A stretch of DNA of 64,000 nt from JABFRJ01 sp963847145 (GCA_963847145.1 CAWJYN010000003.1:1364001-1428000); one strand, 5' to 3'; shown: positions 23,836-32,812, numbered from the stretch's first letter. The notes: generated by a model from the letters alone, not told the origin. Numbers and translations are program-made.

Positions 23836-24704
23836 CGGGCGCTGAGACAGCAGCAGCGACGCTGAAGCGCGCGATTTTGTTGGCGGCCGGGGCGGAGGGG
23901 TTTCTCGCGCTGCTGGATGCGATCATCAAGATGCAGTCGGTGCAATTTGCGGTGCCGCAGTTGTCGTTCATGCGGTTTGCGATGGGCAGCGTGTTTGCGG
24001 CGGCGTGGTTTGCGTACCGCCCGGCGTGGCCGACGCGGGATGCTGTGCGATTCAATGTGCTGCGGTCGCTGATCGGTGTCGGTGCGTCGTGGTCGTTCTT
24101 TACGGGCTTGTCGTTGCTGCCGCTGGCGGAGGCGATGGCGATTTCGTTTGCAGCGCCGTTGATGCTCGCTGTGATGGGTGTATTTTTTCTCGGTGAGCGG
24201 GTGGGGCCGCGGCTGGTGCTGGCGTTGCTGGCGGGGTTTGCCGGCATGCTCGTGATCGTCGGTGGGCAAATGGGGTCGGCGGATTACACGCCGGGGACGC
24301 TGAAGGGGGCGCTGGCGGTGCTGCTGGCGACGGTGTTTTATGCGTCGTTTCTGATCCTGCTGCGGGTGCGGGCCAACCAGGACCCGCTGCCGACGATGCT
24401 GCTGTTCCAGAACCTGGGGCCGGCGATCATCATGGCGATTCCGGCGGCAGCCGTGTGGCAGCCGATGACGCTGCGGGATTGGGGCCTGTTTGTATTGGCC
24501 GGTGCGCTGGGGATCACCGGGCACGCGTTCATGATCATGGCTTTTGCGAAGGCCGAGGCGGCGCGACTGGCGCCCGTTCACTATGTGGCGCTGCTGTGGG
24601 GAACGCTGTATGGCTGGTTGTTTTTTGGCCACTTGCCAGGGGTAGCGACCCTGATCGGGGCGGCGCTGGTGGTGGGCGCAACTTTGCTGGCGCGAAAGCA
24701 TTGA
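23832..24704 (+). CDS. EamA/DMT-family transporter
   Basis: A 290-residue inner-membrane protein with about ten helices in two EamA repeats. Motifs include LPLAEAMAISFAAPLMLAVMGVFFLGERVG in the first and EAARLAPVHYVALLWGTLYGWLFFGHLP in the second. DMT proteins usually export or import small metabolites; the substrate is unknown. It overlaps purD by four bases, a frequent arrangement that says little about substrate. A 157-base gap separates it from the flippase gene. Confidence 0.9.
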   Translation: MTGAETAAATLKRAILLAAGAEGFLALLDAIIKMQSVQFAVPQLSFMRFAMGSVFAAAWFAYRPAWPTRDAVRFNVLRSLIGVGASWSFFTGLSLLPLAEAMAISFAAPLMLAVMGVFFLGERVGPRLVLALLAGFAGMLVIVGGQMGSADYTPGTLKGALAVLLATVFYASFLILLRVRANQDPLPTMLLFQNLGPAIIMAIPAAAVWQPMTLRDWGLFVLAGALGITGHAFMIMAFAKAEAARLAPVHYVALLWGTLYGWLFFGHLPGVATLIGAALVVGATLLARKH

Positions 24705-24861
24705 TCCGTTCGCGGCAAGAGATTTGCAAGGCAGGCTGAGCTGTCCGCATACAGCCATGTGGCGATATGAGCGCTAACGCTATCGTCTTGGTCTAGTTGT
24801 GTTATCGGCTCAGAGCCGCTAGCCAACGGCTGCAATTCTGAGAAAGTTCTGGTTCACCGTC

Positions 24862-26367
24862 ATGCTGAGGAATATCGGCTCGAATTGGTTTCTGATGGCT
24901 GTGACGGGCCTCGCGACCTTTTTTCTGATGCCGTTCAATCTGGCGCAGATCGGGAACACGCAATACGGCATCTGGCTGGTGATCTCGGCGCTGACGGCCT
25001 ATCTGTCGCTGCTGCATCTCGGTGTGCCGATGGCGTCGGTCCGGCACATGACGCAGGCGATTGCGTCGCATGATACGCGGCGGCTCAACCAGTTGGTGGC
25101 GAGCTGCGCGGTGCTTTATCTGTTGCTCGGCATTGTAGTGGCGCTGCTGGGGTTGCCGCTGCTGGCATTTTTCGAGCGTGACTATGCGATGCCGGCCGAT
25201 ATCAAGGATGCGGCGCGGCTGGCGTTCCAGTTGTCGTTGCTGCAGACGGGGCTCGGTTTCATCGCCTTCATGCCTTATGCGATTTTATCGGCTTATCAGG
25301 CGTTCGTGCCAAAAAATGCATTGATGGCGGCGGCGATCCTGGTGCGCATTGTGATCAATGTCGGTCTGGTGCTGCTGGCCCCGAACCTGGTGACGCTCGG
25401 TATTGTGATCGTGGCGGTTACGGTATTCGAGATGGTGGCGTCGTGGGGCTATGTGCTTAAGACGTATCCAGAGATCCGGCCGCGGCTCAGTGACGTCAAT
25501 TGGGGCACCATTGGGGACATCATGGGCTTCTCGGCCTACGTATTCCTGATGGCGTTGGGATCGCAGTTAGCGTTTCAGACGAGCGCGCTGGTGATTGGCC
25601 ATGAGATGACAGCATCGGACGTCGTGAGCTTTGCGATACCGAACAGTTTGATGCTGATCCTGATGCAGTTTGTCACCGGCATCGCGAGCGTGATCATGCC
25701 GTTGGCGACCAGCCTGCAGACCAAAGGCGACAAGGCGGCGCTGCGCGTCATTCTGTTCAAATGGACCAAGATCGCGCTGGCGCTCAGCTGGTGCGCGGGG
25801 CTGTTTTTACTGGTGTTCGGGCCAGCGTTTCTCGAGTTTTGGATCAAGGGCGCCTATACGCCGGAAGCGGGTAACGTGCTGCGCATTCTGATGGCGTCAT
25901 ATCTGCTGACGTTGCCGATCCGCGGTGTCGCAACGCCGATGCTGATGGGGCTCGGGCGGCCGAAATGGCCGACGATTGCGACGCTGGCGGCGGGGGCACT
26001 GAATATCGTGCTGAGCCTGTGGTGGGTGGGGCCGTATGGCGTCGAAGGGGTGGCATGGGGCGTGTTCGTGCCGAACCTGCTGCTGGCCGGAGCGATGGTC
26101 TACCTGGTGTGCAGGGCTCTGAAGATTTCGATCCGCACGTATCTGGGGACGACGCTGCCGTTGTCGATGATCGCCGGTTTCGCTGGCTTGGCGTTGCTTG
26201 GCTGGTGGGAGTTCCTTTGGCATCCGACGGGATTTTTCGGCCTCGCTGTCGCCGGCGTGCTGACGGTTTTGGTTTCGGCAGCGCTATGGGGCGGGCTGGT
26301 GTTGCGGCATGATCCGCATCTGGCGGTGCCGCGCGTGGGAGACCTCGTGCGGGGTAAGTTTGCGTGA
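24862..26367 (+). CDS. Polysaccharide/oligosaccharide flippase (MATE/MOP superfamily, Wzx-like)
   Basis: A 501-residue membrane protein with about 12-14 helices of the MVF/MOP type, beginning MLRNIGSNWFLMAVTGLATFFLMPF and containing FAIPNSLMLILMQFVTGIASVIMPL and a terminal loop of charged residues. This family flips lipid-linked sugars across the inner membrane. It overlaps the next gene, a GDSL-like hydrolase, by four bases (GTGA), which suggests a two-gene cell-surface unit, though no glycosyltransferase is present nearby. Substrate unknown. Confidence 0.82.
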   Translation: MLRNIGSNWFLMAVTGLATFFLMPFNLAQIGNTQYGIWLVISALTAYLSLLHLGVPMASVRHMTQAIASHDTRRLNQLVASCAVLYLLLGIVVALLGLPLLAFFERDYAMPADIKDAARLAFQLSLLQTGLGFIAFMPYAILSAYQAFVPKNALMAAAILVRIVINVGLVLLAPNLVTLGIVIVAVTVFEMVASWGYVLKTYPEIRPRLSDVNWGTIGDIMGFSAYVFLMALGSQLAFQTSALVIGHEMTASDVVSFAIPNSLMLILMQFVTGIASVIMPLATSLQTKGDKAALRVILFKWTKIALALSWCAGLFLLVFGPAFLEFWIKGAYTPEAGNVLRILMASYLLTLPIRGVATPMLMGLGRPKWPTIATLAAGALNIVLSLWWVGPYGVEGVAWGVFVPNLLLAGAMVYLVCRALKISIRTYLGTTLPLSMIAGFAGLALLGWWEFLWHPTGFFGLAVAGVLTVLVSAALWGGLVLRHDPHLAVPRVGDLVRGKFA

Positions 26368-27560
26368 GCAGTATGATGGTATTGATCCTGTGGATGCTCG
26401 GCGGATTGGCGGCGGCAATTGCGGCGGCAGAGCTGGGCGCACGGTTGTGGCTGCGGCTCGTCGCGCGGACGTATCCGTGGAAGCCTTTCACGCACTTCGA
26501 CATCACGCCTGATCTGACGGTTCTGCCGCAATTGTCGGCGCGCACGACATTCAAGGCTAACAGCCTTGGTCTGCGTGGCGCTGAGGCGCCGGGCGGAGAG
26601 CGCGTTTTTCGCGTGGTGACATGCGGGGGCAGTGCGGTGGAGTGTTTCTCGCTGGACGAGAGCGAAGCGTGGCCGGCGCTGCTTGAACAGCATCTGTCGG
26701 AGCCAGACGCGAAGGCGCGGCTTGGCGTGGATGCTGTGCATGTCCTGAACCTTGCGAAGTCAGGATTTACCAACGAGGCGCTGGGTTATCTGGTGCCGCG
26801 CGTGCTTGATCGCGCGGGGCCGATCGATGTGCTGACGATCACGACGGGGACATCGGCGGTCAATGCGTGGACCAAGGCGGGCACGCCGCCGTTTGCACAT
26901 GCGCCCGGGCGGGCATGGGACGATGTGCACTGGCATGGCGAGGCGCAGTGGGGACTGACGCCGTCGGCGTGTGCGGTGACCGAATTGGTGCGGCGGGTGC
27001 AGCATTGGCGCAAGCGGCCGGTGATTGCCCTCAAGAACACAGGCGGCGCGCTGGCGGCAGGACGGCGCGCGCGCGCGAACGCAGCGGAAATGCGGGACAC
27101 AACGCCTGATCCGCAGGCGTGGATTGCCGACTATGAAGCGTCGCTGGGCGCACTTATTCAGTCGGCGTCACGGTATGCCAAGCGCGTGGTATTGCTGCGG
27201 CAATCCTGGTTCGATGCGCCCAATCCAACAGCGGACGAACTTTCGCAGTTCTGGCACGGCTTTGCCGGCGACGATGCGCCCGCGGATCGTAAGATCTTCT
27301 ACAGCTACGAGACGTTCTCGAAATTGATGGCCGCGACAGATGCGGCGAATATCCGCGTGGCGCGGCGGTATGGGATCGAGACTGTGTATCTGGCGGATGC
27401 GGTCAAGCCGACACTGGAAAACTACTACGATCAAATTCACTACACGCCGGCTGGCGCGCGGCGGGTTGCCGCGTTCGTGGCGGCGATGGTGCTTAAGTCG
27501 GAGGCGCGAGCGGGTGGCGTGGCGGCAGAGCGCCTGCCTGACCGCCGGCCGGCCGCGTGA
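26364..27560 (+). CDS. Membrane-anchored SGNH/GDSL-like hydrolase
   Basis: A 398-residue protein with one N-terminal membrane anchor (about 4-26) and an SGNH-type fold. The block I region reads VVTCGGSAVECF, where the nucleophile Ser follows GG in place of the usual GDS. The block V region is YDQIHYTPAGARRVA (Asp and His pair three residues apart). SGNH enzymes de-acylate esters or add acyl groups to surface sugars. Coupling to the flippase by start-stop overlap fits a polysaccharide-modifying role, but this is inference. The C-terminus after about 380 is charged and disordered. Confidence 0.78.
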   Translation: MSSMMVLILWMLGGLAAAIAAAELGARLWLRLVARTYPWKPFTHFDITPDLTVLPQLSARTTFKANSLGLRGAEAPGGERVFRVVTCGGSAVECFSLDESEAWPALLEQHLSEPDAKARLGVDAVHVLNLAKSGFTNEALGYLVPRVLDRAGPIDVLTITTGTSAVNAWTKAGTPPFAHAPGRAWDDVHWHGEAQWGLTPSACAVTELVRRVQHWRKRPVIALKNTGGALAAGRRARANAAEMRDTTPDPQAWIADYEASLGALIQSASRYAKRVVLLRQSWFDAPNPTADELSQFWHGFAGDDAPADRKIFYSYETFSKLMAATDAANIRVARRYGIETVYLADAVKPTLENYYDQIHYTPAGARRVAAFVAAMVLKSEARAGGVAAERLPDRRPAA

Positions 27561-27597
27561 AGCGAGCCGCCGGCCTTTGAATGTCTCCGGCCGGCAC

Positions 27598-28065
27598 CTA
27601 TTTTGGTCGAATTGCTTTTGCGAAACCCGCCGCGAATGGGTTCGCGATGCGCATGCCGAATACCTCGCGGCCGTCTTGCAGGTCTTCGGATATGAACAGG
27701 CGGCACTCCGCCAATAGAGCGGCCGCCAGCAAGAGGCTATCCCACCAGCTCGCGCTGGTTGCGTCCTGCACGGCGAAGGCACGCTCAGTGGTGCGGGCGT
27801 CGAGCGGTGCGATGGCCCATGGCGCGAGAGTACGAATATATCCTCGCGCCATTGCAAGTTGCGCGAGGCGACTCCCCTGCGGGGAGCCGGCCGCCACGCG
27901 CTTCAAGTGCTGATAGCACTCATTCAGGCTTTGTGGGCTCAGCGTGAGTGATCGGTTGCTGATCGTCTGCCTCAGCAAATCCGCCGATACTTGCCGCTTG
28001 TGCGGATTGTCCGGATCGAGCGCGTAGATCAGAATGTTGGTGTCGACGAAGAGCCGGCCGGTCAT
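27598..28065 (-). CDS. Type II toxin, PIN-domain ribonuclease (VapC-like)
   Basis: A 155-residue PIN-domain protein with the acidic residues expected for RNase activity: D8 in LFVDTNILIYALD, E49 in SLNECYQHL, Asp in ASWWDSLLLAAALL near 108, and the ED pair in FISEDLQDG. The start ATG at 28065 lies inside the antitoxin frame, so the two open frames overlap by 146 bases. It has the features of COG5573-type toxins. The target RNA is unknown. Confidence 0.88.
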   Translation of the reverse strand: MTGRLFVDTNILIYALDPDNPHKRQVSADLLRQTISNRSLTLSPQSLNECYQHLKRVAAGSPQGSRLAQLAMARGYIRTLAPWAIAPLDARTTERAFAVQDATSASWWDSLLLAAALLAECRLFISEDLQDGREVFGMRIANPFAAGFAKAIRPK

Positions 28066-28279
28066 AGAGGTCGTCTCGCTTGGGGAGGTTGGCTGCTATG
28101 CCCGCAAATCCGGCACCGCCCAGAAACACTTCCAGGGCGGCAAGTTGATCTTTGCCGCGGCCCATGCGCGCCTCAAGCATTTCAGCAACAAACGCCGACA
28201 TGCTGAGGTCTGCCTTGGCGGCCTCGACGCGGAGCCAATCGGCGATTTCTTCGCGCAGAGTGATTGTAATATTTTTCAT
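27920..28279 (-). CDS. Antitoxin, ribbon-helix-helix protein
   Basis: A 119-residue protein whose N-terminal 45 residues (MKNITITLREEIADWLRVEA, then LSMSAFVAEMLEARM) match ribbon-helix-helix DNA-binding antitoxins. The FLGGAGFAGIAANLPKRDDLYDR segment resembles the usual toxin-binding tail; homologous antitoxins normally stop just after a YDR-x-x-LR motif, whereas this frame runs on for about 40 residues inside the toxin gene. A stop lost to an indel is possible. I start it at the ATG at 28279, in front of which lies a well-formed promoter. Confidence 0.8.
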   Translation of the reverse strand: MKNITITLREEIADWLRVEAAKADLSMSAFVAEMLEARMGRGKDQLAALEVFLGGAGFAGIAANLPKRDDLYDRPALRRHQHSDLRARSGQSAQAASIGGFAEADDQQPITHAEPTKPE

Positions 28280-28317
28280 GACACCACCACTGGCTGTCAA
28301 GATTGTTCGAGGCCACA

Positions 28318-28346
28318 TAAATACTGCAACACGAAAATCGTGTCAA
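28318..28346 (-). promoter_or_regulatory. Promoter and operator of the RHH/PIN toxin-antitoxin module
   Basis: On the minus strand TTGACA (28346-28341), a 17-base spacer and TATTTA (28323-28318) form a strong sigma70-type promoter. The spacer contains the inverted repeat ACACGA-AAA-TCGTGT (28329-28343), a probable operator for autorepression by the RHH antitoxin. The -35 element overlaps the stop codon of pth. Confidence 0.7.
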
Positions 28347-29068
28347 TCATTCTTTGTTCTTCGCGCCGCCATCCATTTGCGCAAATTCTCAGCGATGGCG
28401 TTCTGTTGCTTGTTGCCGCGTTCGCCGGCGGGATGGCGCGGGGTGGGCTTGGTTTCGGCGGGCGTTGCCACTTGGGGCTTGGCTGGCTTCTCGGGGCGAA
28501 GTCGGGCGAATGTCTGGGCGACGTCGGTTTGGAAGCGCTCGTATTGACCGTCGGCGAGGCGCGGCGCGGCTCGAGCGATGGCGTCGAGCATGTCGGCGAG
28601 CCACGCCTGATCGGCTTTCGCGAAGTTGCCGAGCACCCAATTGTGGACCAACGGCTTGGAACCCGGATGGCCGATGCCGAGGCGGACACGGACATATTCG
28701 TTGCCGAGATGGGCAGTGATGGAGCGTAGGCCGTTGTGGCCGGCATTGCCGCCGCCGGCCTTCACGCGCAATTTGCATGGTGCCAGGTCGAGCTCGTCGT
28801 GCAGCACGATGATGTCGTCGAGGCCGAGCTTGTGGAAGTGGGCGGCTTCCTGCACGGCGCGGCCACTATCGTTCATATAAGTTTGCGGCTTGAGGAGAAG
28901 CGCACGAGCTCCGCCAACATCACCTTCGGTGATCAGGCCTGAGAACTTCTTGCGCCAGGGCGGCAGGCGATGTTGATCGGCGATGCGATCGAGCGCCATG
29001 AAGCCGATGTTGTGGCGATGGTGTGCGTAGTCCGCACCGGGATTGCCGAGGCCGACAATGAGTTTCAT
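28343..29068 (-). CDS. pth: Peptidyl-tRNA hydrolase
   Basis: Pth releases peptides from peptidyl-tRNA after premature drop-off. The core (about 1-190) has MKLIVGLGNPGADYAHHRHNIGF with catalytic H19, FSGLITEGD, LLKPQTYMNDSG, HDELDLAPCKLRVKAGGGNAGHNGLRS and RVRLGIGHPG. The 241 residues exceed the usual 190-200: the tail from about 190 is Lys/Pro/Ala-rich (EKPAKPQVATPAETKPTP) and probably disordered. rplY lies 102 bases upstream on the same strand, the common rplY-pth pairing. Confidence 0.95.
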   Translation of the reverse strand: MKLIVGLGNPGADYAHHRHNIGFMALDRIADQHRLPPWRKKFSGLITEGDVGGARALLLKPQTYMNDSGRAVQEAAHFHKLGLDDIIVLHDELDLAPCKLRVKAGGGNAGHNGLRSITAHLGNEYVRVRLGIGHPGSKPLVHNWVLGNFAKADQAWLADMLDAIARAAPRLADGQYERFQTDVAQTFARLRPEKPAKPQVATPAETKPTPRHPAGERGNKQQNAIAENLRKWMAARRTKND

Positions 29069-29089
29069 CGGAGGCGGGCCTTAGAAAAC

Positions 29090-29165
29090 GGCAGTCGGCA
29101 GTCGGCAGTCAGGTTGCGGCAGTCGGCGCAATACGAATGCCGATTGCCAATTTCCCGACTGCCGC
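29090..29165. repeat. GGCAGTC tandem repeat and 11-bp inverted repeat between rplY and pth
   Basis: Three perfect GGCAGTC units lie at 29090-29110. GCGGCAGTCGG (29116-29126) and CCGACTGCCGC (29155-29165) form a perfect inverted pair. No T-run follows in the direction of rplY transcription, so it is not a standard terminator; it may be an mRNA-stabilising or REP-like element. Confidence 0.7.
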
Positions 29166-29170
29166 GCTGA

Positions 29171-29914
29171 TTACTTCTTGGCAGCCGGTTTGGCGGCAGC
29201 CTTCGCAGCCGGAGCGGCAGCTTTGCCACCAGCGGCTGGTGCTGCAGCCTTGCCACCGGCAGGGGCTGCTGCGGCTGCTTTGGCATCGCCAGCGGCTGCT
29301 GTAACAGCGGCGGCTTCGGCACCGGCTGTCGGCTTGACTTCCTCTTCCTGCGCTTTGGCGCCGGCGATGGTCGCAACCGTGAAGTCGCGGTCACGTATGA
29401 TGGTGGTGACGCCGTCTGGAAGCTTGGTCGCCGAGATATGGATCGAGCGGCCGATTTCCAGACCGGTCAGATCGAACTCGAAGAAGGACGGAATGGCATC
29501 AGCCGAACAGATCACTTCCACATCGTGACGCACGATGTTGAGAGCACCGCCGCGCTTCAAACCAGGAGAGGCACCTTCATTCACGAATTTGCAGGGAACG
29601 TTGACGCGGATCTTACCACCGGGCCCAACGCGCTGAAAATCGACGTGAATGGCAAAATCCTTGACCGGATCGAGCTGGACGTCGCGCGGAATAACCCGCG
29701 ACTTGGTGCCGTCCACGTCGAGCGTGAACAGAGTGGTCAGGAACTTTCCCTTGCCGATGACTTTGGCGAGGTCTCTGCTGTCGAGCGCGACGATCACCGC
29801 CGGCTGCTTGTCTCCGTAGATCACTCCCGGGACTTTTCCTTCACGACGGACTAGGCGAGCGGCCCCCTTGCCAGCTTGCGGACGCGCCGTGGCCTTGATT
29901 TCAGTCAGTGCCAT
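29171..29914 (-). CDS. rplY: Large-subunit ribosomal protein bL25 (Ctc form)
   Basis: bL25 binds 5S rRNA in the large subunit. The product (247 residues) has the N-terminal L25 domain (MALTEIKATARPQAGKGAARLVRREGKVPGVIYG) and the Ctc/TL5 beta domain (LNIVRHDVEVICSADAIPSFFEFDLTGLEIG). After about 200 the tail consists almost only of Ala, Gly, Pro and Lys, with imperfect repeats of APAAGGKAA type ending KPAAKK. The ATG at 29914 has GGAGAAAC upstream; the frame extends to 29971 but without a better site. Confidence 0.95.
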   Translation of the reverse strand: MALTEIKATARPQAGKGAARLVRREGKVPGVIYGDKQPAVIVALDSRDLAKVIGKGKFLTTLFTLDVDGTKSRVIPRDVQLDPVKDFAIHVDFQRVGPGGKIRVNVPCKFVNEGASPGLKRGGALNIVRHDVEVICSADAIPSFFEFDLTGLEIGRSIHISATKLPDGVTTIIRDRDFTVATIAGAKAQEEEVKPTAGAEAAAVTAAAGDAKAAAAAPAGGKAAAPAAGGKAAAPAAKAAAKPAAKK

Positions 29915-30056
29915 GGTGTTGTTTCTCCAAACGAATATAGGCCTGGCGGCGGGCACGGCGGGTTGCCCCAATACGCTGCGTCCGGACCATCACATCCCCC
30001 GCGCGGCCTCCAAGGGTGCGCACTACGCGAGAGTTCTCATGTCTGAGATGGCGGGC

Positions 30057-30542
30057 TTATAGCGGGGGCCGAGGCGGCGGGCAAGGATTGTGGGTGTCGC
30101 GCTCGGCAGGGGAGCACTGCAATGCCCGCTGACGATCCTGAAATTCGCTGGTTTGCCACACGGCGAACCCCAGCCAGCCAAAGACACAGCGCACGCCGCG
30201 GTTGAACCAAGTCGACCGGCCAGCGGGTTGCAGACCTGCCGACAGGGCGCCGAAACGCAACATTACCGAGGTGTAAAGAGTTATGGCGAAGTTGGCATCG
30301 AGTAACTTGGAATAGCCAAACTGTTGTTCCGCGACATGCACGGCCATCGCCAGTGCAATCGAGACACCGAAGATCCATCGGCATTGCCGTTGCAAGCGGT
30401 CTCGCGTTGCCTGATCGGGCACAATCACGCCCCGGCCCCAGTAGCTAAAGGGTGCGAAGACCTGTTGGCCATCGGCGCCAGTTCTGAAAAGGCGGTCGAC
30501 CAGCAGGTCGAGGCCCATTGTGAGCAGCGAAATGGGGACCAT
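30057..30542 (-). CDS. Hypothetical membrane protein
   Basis: A 161-residue protein with two or three hydrophobic segments: an N-terminal one (MVPISLLTMGLDLLVDRLF), IFGVSIALAMAVHVAEQQFGY near 58-78 and VRCVFGWLGFAVWQT near 117-131. The C-terminus is rich in Pro and charged residues. I recognise no family. It lies between rplY and the FAD-dehydrogenase gene, facing rplY's upstream side, with nothing to suggest a role. Confidence 0.5.
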   Translation of the reverse strand: MVPISLLTMGLDLLVDRLFRTGADGQQVFAPFSYWGRGVIVPDQATRDRLQRQCRWIFGVSIALAMAVHVAEQQFGYSKLLDANFAITLYTSVMLRFGALSAGLQPAGRSTWFNRGVRCVFGWLGFAVWQTSEFQDRQRALQCSPAERDTHNPCPPPRPPL

Positions 30543-30696
30543 GACAACGCTCCAGCTTGTTTGTGGTGATAATGCAGGCCGGCCGCTATCGCCGCAGTTC
30601 CCCTCGGATCAGCCCATGCGCATTTGGTGAGCGTCGGCGGGGTGGTCTAGATTGGGCGTGCGGGCGATCATCCGCTCAAACTTCGGAGAGACATGA

Positions 30697-32358
30697 ATGC
30701 CCGACGACGCAGATGTGATCATTGTCGGTGGCGGTTTGGCCGGGCTGGTTGCGGCCTGCGAACTCGCCGAGGCCAAGAAGCGGGTCATCATCGTGGATCA
30801 GGAGCCCGAGCAGGCGCTGGGCGGGCAGGCGTTCTGGTCGTTTGGTGGGCTGCTGCTGATCGATAGTCCCGAGCAGCGGCGCATGGGCATCAAGGACAGC
30901 CGCGCGCTGGCGTGGTCAGACTGGCAAGGGATCGGCGGGGTTTGATCGGGCGGAGGATCATTGGCCGCGGCTAATGGGCGGAGGCTTATGTCGAATTTCG
31001 CGGCCGGCGAGAAACGCGGCTGGTTGCGCGCGCGCGGCATGCGGTTTTTTCCCATCGTCGGCTGGGCTGAGCGGGGCGGGCATGAGGCGACGGGGCACGG
31101 CAATTCGGTACCGCGATTTCATGTGACCTGGGGGACCGGACCGGGCGTGATCGAGCCGTTCGTGTTGCGTGCGCGGGCGGCAGCAAAGGCTGGGTTGCTC
31201 ACGTTCAAATTCCGGCACCGCGTCAATGCGCTGACCCGCAGCGGGGGTGCGGTCGACGGTGTCGAGGGCGAGGTGCTGGAAGCGAGCGCGGTTTCGCGCA
31301 GTGCGAAGAGCTCGCGCACGGTGGTTGGTTCGTTTGCGCTGAAGGCGCAGGCGGTGATCGTCACGGCGGGCGGCATTGGTGGCAATCACGATCTGGTGCG
31401 GGCGAACTGGCCGGCACGGCTTGGCACGCCGCCGGTGAAGATGATCGCTGGCGTGCCCGATCATGTCGACGGGCGGATGCTGGGCATTACCGAGCAGGCG
31501 GGCGGCACGATCATCAATCGTGATCGCATGTGGCACTACGTGGAGGGCGTGACGAATTATGCGCCGGTGTGGACAGCGCACGGTATCCGCATTCTGCCGG
31601 GGCCATCATCGCTGTGGCTGGATGCGCGCGGCAACCGGCTGCCGGCGCCGTTGTTCCCGGGGTTCGATACGCTCGGGACGCTGAAACATCTGCGTTTGAC
31701 GGGGTTTGACTACAGCTGGTTTGTGCTGTCGCAGAAGATTATCGCGAAGGAGTTTGCTTTATCGGGATCGGAGCAGAACCCAGACTTGACCAACAAGAGC
31801 TGGTTGCAGGTTATCGGGCGGGCGCGGAGCGGCATTCCGGGGCCGGTGCGCGCGTTCATGGAGAAGGGCGAAGATTTCATTGTCGAGAGGGGCGTTGCGA
31901 AGCTGGCTGAGCGGATGAATGCGCTGGTGGGTGGTGCGCCGTTGATCGACGCGGCGAAGCTTGAGGCTGAGATCCGGGCGCGTGACCTGCAGCTCGACAA
32001 TCCGTTCTCCAAGGACATGCAGATCACGGCGGTGCGTGGTGCGCGCGCCTATCGCGGCGACAAGCTCATTCGTACGGCGCCACCGCACAAGTTGCTTGAT
32101 CCGGAAGCGGGGCCGTTGATCGCGGTGAGGTTGAACATTCTGACGCGGAAGACGTTGGGTGGGCTGCAGACGGATTTGCAGTCACGGGTAATTGGCGCGG
32201 ATGGCAAAGCTGTGGGCGGGCTTTATGCGGCTGGCGAATGCGCCGGTTTCGGTGGCGGTGGCATGCACGGTTACAACTCGCTGGAGGGGACGTTTCTGGG
32301 CGGATGTATTTTCTCTGGGCGCGCGGCGGGGCGTGATGCGGCAAGAGGGGTGGGGTGA
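30697..32358 (+). pseudogene. FAD-binding dehydrogenase (COG3573 type), interrupted near residues 80-100
   Basis: The frame starts at ATG 30697 with the FAD-binding segment VIIVGGGLAGLVAACELAEAKKR followed by LGGQAFWSFGGLLLIDSPEQRR. It meets TGA at 30943-30945. The conserved stretch that should follow (GFDRAEDHWP, then WAEAYVEF and AAGEKRGWLRARGMRF) is found only by shifting frame three times between about 30935 and 31000, each by one extra base, which brings the reading back to the original frame. From there the protein is continuous to the stop at 32358, including GLYAAGECAGFGGGGMHGYNSLEGTF. The restored length is about 550 residues. Three inserted bases may be sequencing errors or decay. 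The substrate is unknown, possibly a steroid-type ketone by family. Confidence 0.75.
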
Positions 32359-32371
32359 CGGCGTCGTGCTG

Positions 32372-32800
32372 CTAGACGATCACCAGCTGATGCTGCTTGG
32401 CGCCGCGGGCTGCTTGGAGCGCGATGCCGGTGTCGAGGGTGACGAGGCGGCCGCCGTGCTTCACGGCGAGGGCGAGCAGGTAGATATCGGTGAGGTGGCG
32501 CGGGCTCAAGACGCGAGAGTGATTGATCAGTGTGGTGTCGAGCAGGGAGAGATCATCGGGCCAGAACTGATGGTCGGGGCGGGTGGTCGCGTGCTGCAAC
32601 ATGCCAAAGGCTTCGATAATGGGCTTTGGGTGCTGGTATGCTTTCTGCGAGATGATGCGGACGAAACCATTTTGCGAGAGTGGGCAACTGGCCCAACCGT
32701 GATGGCGCTGGGTTGCCCACCAGGCGCGCGTACGCTCATGATGGATGTGGTCCTGGTCCAGGAGCGCGAGCAAAATGCTAATGTCGAAGAGGGCCCGCAT
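32372..32800 (-). CDS. Type II toxin, PIN-domain ribonuclease (VapC-like)
   Basis: A 142-residue PIN-domain protein with D6 in ALFDISILLALLD, Asp/Glu in SRVLSPRHLTDIYLLALAVKH and the final acidic residue in GGRLVTLDTGIAL, consistent with the TA-type VapC subgroup that has the TDxYLLALA motif. In the first motif the usual LDTN is FDIS, a conservative variation. It follows its antitoxin after 12 bases on the minus strand. It ends 13 bases from the convergent FAD-dehydrogenase gene. Confidence 0.87.
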   Translation of the reverse strand: MRALFDISILLALLDQDHIHHERTRAWWATQRHHGWASCPLSQNGFVRIISQKAYQHPKPIIEAFGMLQHATTRPDHQFWPDDLSLLDTTLINHSRVLSPRHLTDIYLLALAVKHGGRLVTLDTGIALQAARGAKQHQLVIV

Positions 32801-32812
32801 GCTGGAGATCCT

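Noticed and set aside
23634..24758. A 374-codon minus-strand frame opposite the EamA transporter gene
   Set aside because: It is rich in Arg, Gln and His, spans the purD/EamA overlap and has no domain; the plus-strand genes explain the region.
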